Shown here: piece by piece, positions 10,311-10,362 of the stretch
How the letters are laid out: every line of letters starts with the position of its first letter
Numbering within the stretch: position 1 is the stretch's first letter
Source: an uncultured Succinatimonas sp.
GTDB taxonomy: Bacteria > Pseudomonadota > Gammaproteobacteria > Enterobacterales > Succinivibrionaceae
Length of the DNA: 10,362 bases
Assembly (NCBI GenBank): GCA_900548485.1
Contig: URKL01000041.1
Coordinates: 1 to 10,362 of the forward strand
Reading direction: 5' to 3'
Made by a program: the position numbers and the translations under genes
The notes under the pieces: generated by a model
Seen by the model: the letters and a program-made list of their open reading frames with translations, nothing else
What the model was told of the DNA's origin: nothing
Database searches by the model: none

Positions 10311-10362
10311 TAATGATCAGTCCTTAAAAATGATCTTTTTAGTTTTTAACAAAAATTAATCC

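Noticed and set aside
10311-10362. Promoter or direct repeat (GATCATT twice) in front of mnmG
   Set aside because: Only 52 AT-rich bases are visible; apart from the AAGGA ribosome site there is no box pair with acceptable spacing, and the seven-base repeat is too short to mean much.

Overview
This window is an ordinary but complete-looking piece of core chromosome from an AT-rich gammaproteobacterium. All twelve genes lie on the minus strand, so in transcription order (right to left) they are mnmG, rsmG, parA, parB, atpI, atpB, atpE, atpF, atpH, atpA, atpG and atpD, with atpD cut by the left window edge. The order (gidA-gidB-parA-parB-atpIBEFHAGD) is the arrangement known from many gammaproteobacteria; E. 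coli has lost parAB from this place. The ATP synthase subunits are very close to E. coli in length and motifs (alpha 513, gamma 287, b 156 residues). The low G+C and the protein flavour would fit an AT-rich host-associated lineage such as Succinivibrionaceae, but that placement is a guess, not a demonstration.

Right part (about 6042-10310): four genes for tRNA wobble modification (MnmG), 16S rRNA methylation (RsmG) and chromosome segregation (ParA, ParB). Gaps are 17 bases or less, rsmG and parA overlap by 8 bases, and parB overlaps atpI by one base (TAATG). I see no promoter-sized gap until after atpI, so atpI is probably carried on the mnmG-rsmG-parAB transcript.

Middle (5513-5652): the only sizeable intergenic space inside the window, 140 bases of very AT-rich DNA between atpI and atpB. 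It holds two good sigma-70-like promoter candidates facing atpB and a 13-bp perfect inverted repeat laid over the second promoter. This is the likely main promoter region of the structural ATP synthase genes.

Left part (1-5512): atpB, E, F (membrane Fo: subunits a, c, b) and atpH, A, G, D (F1: delta, alpha, gamma, beta), tightly packed with a Shine-Dalgarno sequence in front of nearly every gene. atpF starts with TTG behind a weak ribosome site, while atpE has the strongest site, which fits the high c to b ratio in the enzyme. The most unusual protein feature is a segment of about 46-49 extra residues with four evenly spaced cysteines in the periplasmic N-terminal part of subunit a.

I found no mobile element, CRISPR array, RNA gene, pseudogene or new multi-gene system. 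The points worth a second look are the cysteine insert in AtpB, the dyad-covered promoter, the TTG start of atpF and the divergent AtpI.
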